A stretch of DNA of 64,000 bases from CAWFLT01 sp963816795 (GCA_963816795.1 CAWFLT010000002.1:124001-188000); one strand, 5' to 3'. Shown: positions 20,971 through 31,279, counted from the stretch's first letter. The notes: generated from the letters alone by a model not told the origin. Numbers and translations are program-made.

Positions 20971-21003
20971 CTTCGTGTGCTTCGTGTCCTTCGTGGTGAA
21001 AAT
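20971..21003. repeat. CTTCGTG iterated repeat (family D)
   Basis: Three CTTCGTG units end in CTTCGTGGTGAAAA. The repeat fills the gap between the TPR gene (ends 21015) and the start of the VWA gene (20956). Related copies lie at 35872, 49005 and 50206. Confidence 0.7.
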
Positions 21004-21014
21004 CGTGGACGCGC

Positions 21015-22211
21015 TCATTGCATCACCCGCGCTCGCAGGTCCTTGATGAGCGCCGGCAGGCGCGGAAAGTCCCCATAGAAGAACAGGCGCCACGGGTCGT
21101 CGTCATCGGCCTGGGACCGCGGCGTGTTGACCAGCGCATACGCGGCGGAGGCATCGCCGCGTAGAAACTGGAGCGCGGCAAGGGCCACCATGGCCGATTG
21201 CGACCTCGGCCGGGCGAACAGCGCCGCAGCGTACTGCGCTTCGGCGCCGCTCAGATTGCCCATCGCCTGCGCGGCCTGGCCGGCGATGAAATGGGCGGTG
21301 TATTTCAAATCACGATCGGCGGCGCCGCCCGCGGCCGATTCGGCGTCGGCGCGCGCCTGCTCGTAGTCCTCGAGGCGGTAGCGAAGATAGGCCAGTCTGA
21401 TCTTCGCCTCGAGGCCGACGTCAGGATCGCGTGTGAGCACCTCGAATGCCGTCACGGCCGTGTCGATTAGCGCCCGGCGCCGCTGGTTGGCTGACGCGGA
21501 TGGAAACAGCCCGAGGCCGGCGACGCCGATGGTGCCCACGCCGCCGACCGGCCGTGCCCGTTCGCCCGCACGAGGGACATCGAACTCCGGCCCGATGTCG
21601 AAGCGCGAGGCGATCGCTTCGGCGCGCACGAGCCGGAACCGGGCCTCGCCCGGATGTCGAGTGAGCGCGTGCGTCAGGTGATCCTCCGCCGGACGCACGA
21701 TGAGCGGCACCCGCTGCAGATTCGTCAGGCCGATTGAAGGACCGATGAGGAATGTCCAGTCCCGGACACCGCCGACGAGCGCCATCGAGGCGAGGAGCCA
21801 CGTGCGCTCGTGATCGTCCGAAACCCCACGGGCGCGCAGGATGGTGCATCCCCATTCGATCACGCACTGGCCACCGCAGTCGACCATCGACGTGCGGCCC
21901 CATTCACCGCGTTCGGCGCGCACGGCTTCCATTTCCAGCGCGAACGCCGCCGCTGCGAAGATCCGCGGCGAGAGGTTGGCCGGTCCGTTGTGGATCCAGG
22001 CGTGCCCGTACGAGACCAGGACCTGCCGCCAATCCCGGATCTGATCGCGGCTGGCGCGGCTGACCAGCGCGAGCGCCTCGTCGGCGCGGCCGGCCGCATA
22101 GAGGTCGAGCGCGCGCACGACCTCGGTGCGGCGCAATTGGACGGACTGCGCAGGCGCCGCCGCGCTGGCGGCGCCCATAGCGACAGCGACGGCCAAGACC
22201 TTCCAGCTCAT
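21015..22211 (-). CDS. Exported TPR protein, partner of the downstream VWA gene
   Basis: About 398 residues from the ATG at 22211 ('MSWKVLAVAVAMGAAS'), with a signal peptide ending near 'APAQS'. The remainder is helical with TPR-like pairs ('DLYAAGRADEALALVSRASRDQ', 'AKIRLAYLRYRLEDYEQARADAESA', 'AHFIAGQAAQAMGNLSGAEAQYAAAL'). A TTG at 22220 is in frame but lies inside repeat sequence, so the ATG is preferred. The C-terminus 'DPWRLFFYGDFPRLPALIKDLR' matches the end of the protein at 40898-43170 ('DPWWTYEQGDFRLFRALRAVLR'). That link supports a conserved pairing of a TPR protein with a VWFA protein. Confidence 0.75.
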   Translation of the reverse strand: MSWKVLAVAVAMGAASAAAPAQSVQLRRTEVVRALDLYAAGRADEALALVSRASRDQIRDWRQVLVSYGHAWIHNGPANLSPRIFAAAAFALEMEAVRAERGEWGRTSMVDCGGQCVIEWGCTILRARGVSDDHERTWLLASMALVGGVRDWTFLIGPSIGLTNLQRVPLIVRPAEDHLTHALTRHPGEARFRLVRAEAIASRFDIGPEFDVPRAGERARPVGGVGTIGVAGLGLFPSASANQRRRALIDTAVTAFEVLTRDPDVGLEAKIRLAYLRYRLEDYEQARADAESAAGGAADRDLKYTAHFIAGQAAQAMGNLSGAEAQYAAALFARPRSQSAMVALAALQFLRGDASAAYALVNTPRSQADDDDPWRLFFYGDFPRLPALIKDLRARVMQ

Positions 22212-22295
22212 GGGTGTCAAGACTCCGGGTGTCGAGAAAAAGACTCCGGGTGTCGTTTTACTCTTGTGACGACACCCGGAGTCCTATACACGCGG
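22212..22295. repeat. GACTCCGGGTGTC iterated inverted repeat (family H)
   Basis: AGACTCCGGGTGTC occurs at 22220-22233 and 22241-22254. Its inverse GACACCCGGAGTC lies at 22271-22283 and a degenerate GGAGTCTTAC follows. The inner pair can form a 13-bp hairpin with a 16-nt loop. The right end encodes the last residues and stop of the AGE epimerase gene. Confidence 0.8.
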
Positions 22296-23434
22296 AGTCT
22301 TACTCAGCTGCGGCTCCAACCGCAGCAGCTCGGCGAAGGCGAGAAAGACGTGGTACAGCGTCGAGGTCGGCGCCGTCGTCGCCAGCGGCCGGCCGCTGGC
22401 GTCGAACGCGTCCATCCAGGAGCCGCGCGGCTCGACCGCCAGGTAGCGATCGAGGAGCAAGCGGGTCGCGCTGGCGATGCCGGGATGTGGCGTTCCGCCG
22501 ACGAGCTCGAACATGGCCAGGTGACCTTTGATCCGCTCGGTGTTGGGCCAGGTCCGCGAGCCGCGATCGAGCGGCGCGCCGTCGTCGCGGACTTGATTGA
22601 AGGTGGCGCCGGTCGCCGGATCGATACCGTAGCGCTCGGAGAACGCGACCAACGCGCTGATTTCATCCACGAGCGCCACTTCGGCGAGCCGTGAGTAGTT
22701 CGCGAGGATCCAGGCCCATTCGAACTGGTGACCCGGTTCGACGATGCGTCCCTGATCGCCGGCCACGCGCTGCCAGTCGTCGGTGAAGTACTCGGCGAGC
22801 GTCCGGCCGTCGAAGAAGCGCTCGCGGAAGAGCCGCACGACGCTCCGTCGCGCGATCGAGAAAGCGCTGGTCGCCCGTCGCCTCGAATGCCGAGAGGCAG
22901 GCTTCGACCAGATGCATGTGCGGGTTCTGCAGCCGCGGTCCCTCGGGTGGCAACGCGTGCAGGAAGCCGTCGGCGCCGGGCCGCCGCAGGTGCCGCTCGA
23001 TGAAGTCGAGCGTGTCGTGCGCACGCCGCAGCGCGTCGGGATCGCCGCTGGCGCGATACCGCCAGGCGAGTGCGAAGAGCGACGAATGCATGGTCGTACA
23101 AGTCGGGCGTGGCGTCGAGCACCTCGCCGTCCGGAGTGAGGCGGCGGGCCCAGCCGCGGTCGGGCCCCTGCCACGCCTTCTCGACGAGATAGGCATAGCC
23201 CGCGGCCGCCAGCGCGTCGCCTGGACCCCACCCGAGCAGCGACGCGTGCGAGAACGCATAGATCTGCCGGGCGGTGACTCGGGTCCGCTTGAACGGGACG
23301 GCGGTGGGCCGGCCGTCGAGGCTCAGTTCTTCGAGGAAGCCGCCGCGCTTGCGATCGAGGCCGGCATCGCCCCAGAGCGGCAGTGCGCTCTCGAACATCC
23401 AGGCACGAACTTCTGAAAAAGGAATGGGCGCCAT
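22284..23434 (-). CDS. AGE family epimerase/isomerase (two frameshifts)
   Basis: About 380 residues matching the N-acylglucosamine 2-epimerase/mannose isomerase (alpha/alpha)6-barrel family: 'GGFLEELSLDGRP', 'RQIYAFSHASLLGW', 'YDHAFVAL', 'NPHMHLVEACLSAFEATGD', 'GHQFEWAWILANYSRL' and 'RTWPNTERIKGHLAMFE'. The catalytic His-rich positions of the family (H in 'YDHAF', 'NPHMHL', 'GHQFEW') are present. The frame breaks near 23080 and near 22865, with coherent protein on either side. The start lies 31 bp after the TonB receptor stop, so it is probably co-transcribed. The last codons lie in an intergenic repeat. Confidence 0.8.
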
Positions 23435-23465
23435 CTGGGCGACGCGGGCCGACGCGGGCGGTGCA

Positions 23466-26400
23466 TCAGAACGCGAACCGTCCGCCGAAGCGGATGATCC
23501 GCTGCGACGTCTGGCCCGCGAGGCCGGTCACCTGACCGAACGTGTTGCCGGTCGCGGTGCTGAATCCGGTGGACGGGTTGCCCCAGCGAATCGCGTCGGG
23601 CGCGTTGAACGCGTCGATGCGGAACTCGGCGTAGCGCCGGCCGGCGATCTGGAAACGCTTGAAGATCGACAGATCGAGCTGCCAGAAGCCGGGCCCTTCC
23701 GGGCCGTTGTTGCGGCGCAGATTCCCCTGTTGACCGGCCGCCGGCTGCGAATAGACGCTGGGATCGAAGTAGAGCTGTCCGGCCCCAAGCCCGCCGAGCA
23801 CCTTGTGCTCGCCGTTGAGATTGGCGAACGCCGTATTGCCGGGCGTGTTGAGGGTCGCCCCGTTGCCGGTAATCGTCAGGGGCGTCCCGGACTGGGCGAC
23901 GAACAGCCCGCTGACCTGCCAGCCGCCGATGATTTTTCCCGTGAGCGAATCCGCCATCCAGCGTTTTCCCGGGCCCCAGGGCAGCTCATAGATCGCACTC
24001 ACGACGTAGTTGTGCGTGCGGTCGAAGTTCGAACGGCCCCAGCTCAGCTCGGGATCGATCGGCGTGCCGATGGTCGTGTTCTCGTTGACGTAGTCCGATG
24101 ACCGGCTGAACGTGTAGGAATTCGTGACCAGGAAGCCGTTGCGGAACCGACGGTCGACCTTCACCTGCAATCCGTCGTAGCGCGATTTACCGTCGTTGGT
24201 GCGGGTCCGCGTCGTGCCGGTACGGTTGAACTGGGCGAACTGCTCCCGTCCGGCATTGCCGACGCCGTACACCATCCCGGCGTTGGTATCGACGTCCATG
24301 ACGAGGTCGACGCCGCGATTGCCGACGTAGGCGACTTCAGCCGTCAACAGGAACGGCAACTGCCGCTGGAACGCGACGTTCCAGGAGTGCAGCGTCCCTT
24401 CGCGCAGTTCCGGCGGAATGGTGTCGAACGTGGAATTGAGCAGCGTGCTGCTGACCGCGACGATGCCGTCGTTCGGAATCGGCAACAGCGCCGGGGCCGG
24501 AAAGCCGGCCGCCATCGTGCCGGCGCGCGAAAACGGGGTGACCAGTGTGCCCGAGTAGTTCTGCTTGATCGGGTAGTTGAACGCGTACCGATTGTCTGGG
24601 AACGGGATGATGCCGGCGCCGTACCCGGCGCGGACGACGGTCATTTCGTTCAGGCGCCAGGACGCTCCCGTCCGCGGCGCGAAGTTCGTGAACGTCTTCT
24701 GCACGTTGAGCGCGTTGTTGGTGCTGCCGTACCCGGCCACTCGGAGCGTGTGGGTCGCCGGATCGTAATTCGAGAGCGTGCCCTGGCCTTCGATGCCCTC
24801 GAGCGGGCTGTAGTACTCCCAGCGGAGGCCGAGATCGATCGTCACGTTCGATCGCGCCTGCCATTTGTCCTGAATGAACCCGGCCAGCGCCGTATGCCTG
24901 GTGCCCGGCTCGTCGATGACTTTCAAGTCGCGCGTCACGTTGGTGGGCCAGTCGAGCAGGAACGACGCCATCGAGTTGGCGACACCGCTGAGCGTGTTGT
25001 TCTCGCTCGGCAGCCCGGTGCCCGGGGCGGTGAAATTGAACCGCCCGCGCGATCCGCCGGCATCCTGCGTCTGGAGCAGCACGTCGCGATTGTTCCGCCA
25101 TTCGCCGCCGAACTTCAGCGTGTGCGTCCCCATCAGCTTGGTCAACGACGTCGCGATGTTCCAGGTCTTCTCGGAACGGTCCCACGGCTGGCTCGCCGAG
25201 AAGCCGAGCACCGGGTCGGAGTAGCCGCCAATGCTGATCTGAGACAACCCGCTGGTGTAGTCGTCGAGGTTCGCGCCAGGAATCCCGACGTCGGTGCTCG
25301 TCGTCAGGCCGTGGCCCTCGGTCGAGGTGACGTTGTGGTAGTAGTTCAGCCCGCCGCGCAGATCGAACACCGTTGAGGCGCTGAAGACCCGGGTCCAGGT
25401 GATGGCCGTGCTGCTGCTGGTGTTGGTGCCGGTCCCGGCGAAGCCGCCGTTGGCGGGCCCGCCGTAAATCCCGTAGAGCCCGGGATCGAACACCACCGGC
25501 CGCATGTAGCTCACGCGATACGACATCTGATCCCGCTCGTTGAGCGTGTGACTGACCTTGGCGTCGAAGCCGTCAGTGGTCTTTTCGCGCGTCTGCGCCT
25601 GGACGAAGTTGTTCTGTCCAAGCGTGGCGGCGAAGTTCGGCTCCGGGAGGAACGCCAGCAGGCGCCGGGTAATCGCGCTGATCCGCTCCTGGGGGATCTG
25701 GTTGTTGGCAAACGCCACCCGTCCGGTGCCGTCCACGTTGCCCGTGAACGGGTCGTAGATGCGCTGCGCGACCGCGCTGAAGTCGCCGTTGCGCATCGCC
25801 ATGGTCGGGACCGTGGCGCGGACGACGTAGCCGCTGTTGTCGACCGTGCGCTGGTAGTCCCCGAAGAAGAACAGCCGGTTTCGCACCAGCGGACCGCCGA
25901 TGGCCGTGCCGCCGTTGGCGAACTTGGTCGGCGCTTTGACGCCGCTGAGCGGATCCTTGGCCATGGTCGCATCCGTGTTGCCGAAGAAGAACGCGCTGCC
26001 CCTGAGCTCGTTGGTGCCCGACTTGAGCGTGACGTTGGTCACCGCGCCGCCGGACCGGCCGAACTCCGCGTCGTAGTTGCTGGTCGAGACGCTCACCGTT
26101 TCGAGCGCGTCGGCGGCCGGGATGATCACCTGCAGCAGCCCGGTCTTGTGGTTGTTGTCGAGCCCCTCGATGAGCGTGTTGTTGGCGAGCCGCGGCTGTC
26201 CGTTCACCTCGACGGCGAGCGAGTCCTGCGAGTTGAAGAACTGCGAGTGCTCGCGGTGCGGACGCGTGGAACCCGGGACGGTGACGAGGATGCTCTGGAA
26301 GTTGCGATTGAAGGTGAGCGGGATGTCGGTCACCATCTTCGACTCGATGATGCGGCCGGTGTCGGTCCGGTCGGTCTGGAGGAGCGGCGACTCGGCCACG

Positions 26401-26781
26401 ACGCTGACCGCCTCGTTCATCTGGCCCACTTCGAGTTTCATGTCGACGCGGATCGTGGTGTTGACATCCACTTTGACACCCGGCCGCACGATCTTCTTGA
26501 ACCCCTGCAGCTCGGTGTCCACGGTATACGTGCCGTTCAGCAGGCTGGCGAACAGGTACTGGCCGATCTCGTTCGTGGTCGTCGAACGCTTGACGTTCGT
26601 TTGCGCTTCGGTGGCGGTCACCGTCGCGCCTGGCACCGCGCCGCCGCTGGCATCGGTGACCGTACCGAGCAGGGTGCCGGTGACGGCTTGGGCCTGCGCA
26701 GCCGCGGGGACGCAGAGCAGGAGCGTCGTGGCGACGAGCACGACGACGTGCGGGCAGGACCGAGAACAGATACCGGACCAT
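23466..26781 (-). CDS. Oar-like TonB-dependent receptor with carboxypeptidase-regulatory N-terminal domain
   Basis: About 1105 residues. A carboxypeptidase-regulatory domain ('GTLLGTVTDASGGAVPGATVT', 'GQYLFASLLNGTYTVDTELQGFKK') precedes a plug ('NNTLIEGLDNNHKTG', 'SVSTSNYDAEFGRSGGAVTNV') and a large beta-barrel ending 'RIIRFGGRFAF', with the C-terminal Phe of outer-membrane barrels. It is probably a substrate uptake receptor. The long frame opens at ATG 26801 without a convincing signal peptide. ATG 26781, with GGAGG upstream, gives 'MVRYLFSVLP' and, after removal of one C near 26755, runs into 'HVVVLVATTLLLCVPAAAQA'. That is taken as the true start. Confidence 0.88.
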
Positions 26782-26869
26782 CGAGGCCTCCAATCCGGCA
26801 TGCGATGGCGGGATTCTACCGCCGTTTCACCGTTCCGCCGCACCCGGGTAGACCTCGTCGATTCGTCGT

Positions 26870-28396
26870 TCACTCCGGCATCCGCACTTCATAGAGGGTG
26901 CCGGCCGCAGGCGATTCCTTTCCCCACACCGTCATTGTCGCGTCCCAGTACCGCAGCGTCCGCTCCGCCCAGTTGGAATCGAATGAGTAGAGCCAGAAGC
27001 GCTTGTGGGTCTTGACGAATTCGCCGACCGGGACGGCCGGCACTGGCGACCATCGTGCCAGCGCGAGGTAGTTGCGGTCGGCCGTGTCCGATCCGGTGTC
27101 GCGGCGTTGTCCGCGCGGATCGGCGAGATAGACGGCACGCGAGCGCGTCTCTTCGCTCGCGTAGTACCACATCTCCAGGTAGGCGACGCCGCCGGTCATC
27201 GCGAGCGGAAACGATCCCTTGAGCATGTCGACGAGCACCGGACGACTCGAGAGGGGACTCGTCAGCGGATGGCGGTCAGCGATCGCTTGAGACACGAGCG
27301 ACCCGAACACGAAGGCGACAATCGCCGTACCCACCCAGTCGCCGATGCCCTCTGGGGGGAGCATCGACCACGCCAGCAGAGGGACGGCCACGGCCAGGCC
27401 GACGGCCGCGAACACGACGTACCGTTCGACGAACACGTGCGTGAAGCCGCCGAGGATGACGCCGCCAGCGGGCACGACGAGACACATCACACACAACACG
27501 ACGTCGGCCGCGGCGAGGCGCCGTGGCCACTGCCGCGTGACCAACCGGCGGACCAGTTCAATCGCGATGAGACCGAGCAGCATCGCAAAGGCGATCCAGT
27601 ACGGTCTCAGGCCGTCGACCAGGAAAAAGTAGGTGTCCGCCATCCCGGCCGTCTCGCGAGTCCAGAAGGTGGCTCGTTGGCTGCTCGAGACGCGCGCCAG
27701 ACTCGCGAGCGGCACGGTGGCCGCGATGGCCAGGGTCAGCGCCGCCCACGGCCCGTTCTGAAAACGTCTCGTGGCCAGTTGGCGGGTCGCTTCGGCCGTG
27801 ACGATTGGCACGAACGCCAGGACGAAGTAGTAGTGCGTCCAGACGCCGGCGGCCAGTGACACGCCCATCAGCGTCAGGTGCCCGGCGACACGGTGGCCGC
27901 GGGCTGCCTCGGTCCAGCCATACAGCGCCAGCGCGAAGAGGCCGAGCGCGAGACCGTACCCGCGAGCCTCGATGGCGTACCGCCAGGCCGGCGTCAGGCA
28001 GAGCATCAACGCCGCCGCGACGGCGACGACGACGTTGGACTTGCGACGAACGACGAGAAAGACGACCGTGATCGCCGTGAGGAACCCCGCGAGCGGCGGC
28101 AACCGGGTGGCGATCGGCCCCTCACCGGCGACCGCCCGGACCACATGCGTCACCATCGTGTTGAGCGGCGGCGACAGGTCCATGCCATCGAGTGACGCGC
28201 GCCAAAGGGTGACGGGCGACAGCCGGGCACCGAGGATGGTGTAGATCTCGTCGTGCCAGAAGGACTTACCGCGGGCCTGCACGACGAGGACGGAGACGCT
28301 GACGACGATCAGGATCGCCAGCAGCAGACGCCAGTGACGGTCGAGGCGGGCGACGAACGAGTCATTGCGGGCCTGGAGACCGCCGAGGCTCGACAT
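26870..28396 (-). CDS. GT39/PMT-like membrane glycosyltransferase
   Basis: About 508 residues from ATG 28396 ('MSSLGGLQARNDSFVARL'), with roughly eleven transmembrane segments and a C-terminal soluble region. The first external loop holds 'GKSFWHDEIYTILGARLSP', the Asp-Glu motif of family 39/ArnT-like polyprenyl-phosphate-dependent glycosyltransferases, followed by 'DLSPPLNTMVTHV' and 'RLPPLAGFLTA'. The frame remains open to 28516, but that extension is hydrophilic and atypical. No strong Shine-Dalgarno is visible at 28396. The acceptor is unknown. Its 3' end lies 89 bp from the receptor start on the same strand. Confidence 0.75.
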   Translation of the reverse strand: MSSLGGLQARNDSFVARLDRHWRLLLAILIVVSVSVLVVQARGKSFWHDEIYTILGARLSPVTLWRASLDGMDLSPPLNTMVTHVVRAVAGEGPIATRLPPLAGFLTAITVVFLVVRRKSNVVVAVAAALMLCLTPAWRYAIEARGYGLALGLFALALYGWTEAARGHRVAGHLTLMGVSLAAGVWTHYYFVLAFVPIVTAEATRQLATRRFQNGPWAALTLAIAATVPLASLARVSSSQRATFWTRETAGMADTYFFLVDGLRPYWIAFAMLLGLIAIELVRRLVTRQWPRRLAAADVVLCVMCLVVPAGGVILGGFTHVFVERYVVFAAVGLAVAVPLLAWSMLPPEGIGDWVGTAIVAFVFGSLVSQAIADRHPLTSPLSSRPVLVDMLKGSFPLAMTGGVAYLEMWYYASEETRSRAVYLADPRGQRRDTGSDTADRNYLALARWSPVPAVPVGEFVKTHKRFWLYSFDSNWAERTLRYWDATMTVWGKESPAAGTLYEVRMPE

Positions 28397-28560
28397 TAAT
28401 CGCGCTAATGGTAAATCAACGGTCGAGCGTTTCTCGTTATCACCGTGTAGAATGTTCCTCTCCGTCGTGCGGCTGGGCAGGCCGGACGCGGCGTTCGATG
28501 GTCTAAAGTCCGTCATCTGTCAGGCCGAGACCCTGATAGGCAACGGAGTCGCGCGGAGTA
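28397..28560. promoter_or_regulatory. Divergent upstream region
   Basis: This 164 bp gap separates the minus-strand membrane glycosyltransferase from the plus-strand thioredoxin-like gene. TAGAAT (28448-28453, plus strand) is a candidate -10, and CGGAG at 28552-28556 is the ribosome binding site for the ATG at 28561. Confidence 0.35.
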
Positions 28561-29394
28561 ATGATGCGAGCGTGGGCAGCTCTCGTATTGGTATTCTGCG
28601 CGTTGGCAGGAGTAGCCGCCAGCGCGCAGTCCTTTCCGGCATTCGGACCGAGACCTTCGGCCGATCTTGTCGTTCCCCCCTTTACCGACGCCGAGTTGAC
28701 GACGCTCGTCGCTACTTTGGATCGACTGGTCGGCGCCGACCCGTCCCCAGACGCGTGGCAGCAGCGGGGACCCGACATCCTCTGGCAATTCGCCCGACGC
28801 CTGCAGTCCGGCCGCCTGACGTCGGCGCAGGAGGCGATTGTCCTCGCACATCTCGATCGCCTCGCGAGCCGGCATCCAACAGGGGATGAAGTCGTTCGCG
28901 GCGCGCGGCGGATGGTCACGGAGCTGATGGTCGGCAAGAAGGCCCCGGAGATTGTTGGCACGGACCTCGAAGGCCGCCCGCTCAAGCTCAGCGATCATCG
29001 CAACAAGGTGGTCGTCCTGGCGTTCTCGGCAGAGTGGTGTGGGATCTGCAAAACGCAGATTCCGTACGAGCGATTCCTGGTGGAACAATACGCAGGCTGG
29101 CCATTCGCCCTTCTGGGCGTCCAGATAGGCTCCAGCCCGGCGATCGCCAGGCAGGCACAAGCGGCCGGAAGACTCTCGTTCCGCGCGTGGTGGGATGCGC
29201 CCGCGGCGGGCCGCAGCGACGGACCGATTGGCAGCACCTGGAACGTGCTGGGCTGGCCGGCGACTTACGTCATCGACGGCGAAGGCATCATCCAGTTCGT
29301 CGATCTGCGCGACGAGGATCTGCTGAAAGCTGTCCGTCAACTGCTCGACGCGCAGGCGACCCGAGACGCAGCAAACCCATCGCGCCGGCGGTAA
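28561..29394 (+). CDS. Exported TlpA-like thioredoxin-fold protein
   Basis: A 277-residue protein: signal peptide at 1-22, a helical region at about 40-120, then an AhpC/TSA-Redoxin domain with 'KAPEIVGTDLEGRPLKLSDH', the active-site 'SAEWCGICKTQIPYERF' (Cys160 and Cys163) and the cis-Pro loop 'GWPATYVID'. The CGIC pair differs from the usual CxPC but keeps both cysteines, so periplasmic thiol-disulfide exchange is plausible. The helical domain between signal and redoxin may bind a partner. A strong hairpin follows the stop, facing a convergent gene. Confidence 0.85.
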   Translation: MMRAWAALVLVFCALAGVAASAQSFPAFGPRPSADLVVPPFTDAELTTLVATLDRLVGADPSPDAWQQRGPDILWQFARRLQSGRLTSAQEAIVLAHLDRLASRHPTGDEVVRGARRMVTELMVGKKAPEIVGTDLEGRPLKLSDHRNKVVVLAFSAEWCGICKTQIPYERFLVEQYAGWPFALLGVQIGSSPAIARQAQAAGRLSFRAWWDAPAAGRSDGPIGSTWNVLGWPATYVIDGEGIIQFVDLRDEDLLKAVRQLLDAQATRDAANPSRRR

Positions 29395-29410
29395 GCGGCC
29401 CAGCCACCAT

Positions 29411-29466
29411 CCCGCCCTCGAGACCGACCCTTGGCGCCTGTTGCGCCGGTCGCTCTCGAGGACGGG
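29411..29466. terminator. Bidirectional hairpin between convergent genes
   Basis: CCCGCCCTCGAGA (from 29411) pairs with TCTCGAGGACGGG (to 29466), and the stem extends inward through GACC/GGTC. It lies between the stop of the thioredoxin-like gene (29394) and the stop of the convergent gene (29492). No T-tract follows. Confidence 0.6.
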
Positions 29467-29491
29467 CCTCCCGACATCCCTCGATGATGGT

Positions 29492-29907
29492 CTACCGTGA
29501 CGCCAGGGCGCACGTATTCGAGACCATCGTCACGTTCTTCGCGGTGAGCTTGGGCAGATCCTTCTCTTCGAACTTCGTGCCCGTCGCCGGCGCCGTCTTG
29601 CCATCGCTCTGGCCCGTGATCGTGACCTCATGATTGAGGTGCGTTCGCAGGTTGAGGTCCGGTGACGAGGCGACGACGATGTAGCTCACGCCCTTCTCGG
29701 TGTCGCTTTTCGCGTCTTTCTTCGCATTCTCGATCACGAAGATGGCCGGGCCTGAACCCTGCACCAGACACCCGGTCAACGCCACTTCGGGGGCCGCCGC
29801 TTTCTGTTCCGGAGCGGGCGGCGCTTGCTGCGCCGGAGGGGGCTGCTGCATTGCGAACGTCGAGGCCGTGCGAGCGACACGGCTAGCGCTGTGAGAAGTC
29901 GTTTCAT
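29492..29907 (-). CDS. Small exported protein of unknown function (one frameshift)
   Basis: The start ATG at 29907 has AAGGAG 9 nt upstream and encodes a signal peptide 'MKRLLTALAVSLA'. After a frameshift near 29868 the frame continues with a Pro/Ala/Gln-rich linker and a compact all-beta domain ('VALTGCLVQGSGPAIFVIENAKK', 'SYIVVASSPDLNLRTHLNHEVTITGQ', 'LTAKNVTMVSNTC'). The two Cys could form a disulfide. The pattern resembles the OB-like exported small proteins common in acidobacteria, but no function is known. It is convergent with the thioredoxin-like gene. Confidence 0.65.
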
Positions 29908-30225
29908 TGTGTGGTTCTCCTTCTTCCGGGGGAGCCGACTAGGGAAAGGAGAATCAAAGCCCGTGCCAGCGGCCAACGGGGCGACAGTAGCCCCGAGCTA
30001 GCCGATTGCAGGTCAATGAGGGCGAATGTGGAAAGAGGTACGGCAAATGTGAAGAAATGACACGGTAAGGGATTACCCACATAAGCACGAGGACACCGAG
30101 GCTCGACCCCCACGGCGACGCGCTAAGGACTCGTAGACCGCCCGCAGGCGAGCGTAGTCGAGCCGTTCGGGCGCGCGCGTGGGCGTGGGGCCCCACACGC
30201 AGCGCGGTCGTCTTATGCTGAGTCT
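29908..30225. other. Intergenic region between divergent genes
   Basis: 318 bp without a credible gene. Near 30185-30200 lies a GTGGGGCCCCAC palindrome like the inner part of the family A repeat arms. TATGCT (30214-30219) ends 6 nt before the GTG of the downstream hydrolase. The part next to the small exported gene (29930-30070) is less G+C-rich and probably carries its promoter. Confidence 0.5.
30214..30219 (+). promoter_or_regulatory. -10-like TATGCT, predicted leaderless start
   Basis: TATGCT ends 6 nt before the GTG at 30226. No Shine-Dalgarno is present. The hexamer and spacing match those at 50445. Confidence 0.45.
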
Positions 30226-31159
30226 GTGACGGCCCCCGGCCGATTGATCGACGTTGACGGCTTCCGCCTCCACCTGCACGCGCTCGGCGAGCGGCGTCCG
30301 GTGGTGGTGTTCGATGCGGCGCTCGGCGGATCGTCGATCAGCTGGACGTTCGTCCACGCGCCCGTCGCCGCAGTTCGCGCGCGCCGTGCACCTACGACCG
30401 CGCGGGCTTCGGGTGGAGCGACGCGGGGCCGCTGCCGCGCACCGCCGGCCGCGTCGCCGACGAGCTGCGCGTGCTGCTCGATCGCGCCGGCGAGCCGCCG
30501 CCGTACCTGCTCGTCGGCCATTCGTTCGGCGGCCTCGTGATGCGCATCTTCGCGCAGCGCTATCGCCGACTGACGTCGCCGGCGCTCGTGCTGGTCGATC
30601 CGGCGCACCCCGAGGACTGGGTGACGCCGGCGGCCGAAGGAGCAGGCGCGGCATCGATCGCGGCGTGCAACTCTGCCGCCAGGGCACGATCGCGTCGCGG
30701 CTCGGGCTCGCGCGCGTGGTGTCGGAGCTGGTGGGCTTCGGCGCGGTCGGCGCCGGCGCGGCGGCTCGTGGATGCGATCTCTCGCGGCGGCGTTGGCGCC
30801 GACGTCGAGTGGCTGCTCGCGCCGCTCTGGAAGCTGCCGCCGGCGGCGCGCCGTCCGTTGCGGTCCTTCTGGACGCGCAGCAAGTTCTACGAAGCGCTCG
30901 GCAGCCAGATCGCGACGATCTCAGACGAGCGCCCGCCGAGACGCTCGCGGCGGCGCGCGACGGCTACGGCGATCTGCCGCTCGTGACGATCTCGATGACC
31001 GATCCCGGCGATCACCGCCTGCGCCAGCAAGAGGCGCTCGCCCGTCTGTCGACGCGCGGCCGTCACGTCATCGCGAGACAGAGCGGCCACTGGATTCCGC
31101 TCGACGAACCGGAGCTCATCGTTTCAGAGATCCGAACGATCCATCGCGGACTTCAATAG
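30226..31159 (+). CDS. Alpha/beta hydrolase (frameshifted)
   Basis: Reads 'MTAPGRLIDVDGFRLHLHALG' and 'PVVVFDAALGGSSISWTFV', the N-terminus of a cytoplasmic alpha/beta hydrolase. The nucleophile elbow 'LLVGHSFGGLVMRIFAQRY' and the C-terminal His segment 'ARQSGHWIPLDEPELIVSEI' follow in other frames. Breaks are near 30375, 30655, 30780 and 30945. All catalytic segments (Ser elbow, Asp in 'SMTDPGDHRL', His) survive, so consensus errors are more likely than decay. The GTG start is supported by TATGCT 6 nt upstream. The substrate is unknown. Confidence 0.72.
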
Positions 31160-31203
31160 GCCCAAGGCCAGGAAAAAAGCACACGCCTGAAAACCTCACG
31201 CTT

Positions 31204-31279
31204 CTCACACGGGGCTCACGGCGAAAGAACGAGGACACGGAGGGCCCTCGTTCTTGCCCGTGTGAGCTCTTGATCTGAG
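31204..31279. repeat. Nested inverted repeat, CTCACACGGG arms (family E)
   Basis: CTCACACGGG (31204-31213) pairs with CCCGTGTGAG (31257-31266). Inside, AAGAACGAGG pairs with CCTCGTTCTT. CTCTTGATCT follows, as in the copies at 32757 and 37184. It lies between the alpha/beta hydrolase and the propeller gene and could also act as a terminator. Confidence 0.75.

Noticed and set aside
23466..26894. Plus-strand frames antisense to the first TonB receptor
   Set aside because: They lack domains and codon-position bias; the minus-strand receptor is continuous and explains the interval.
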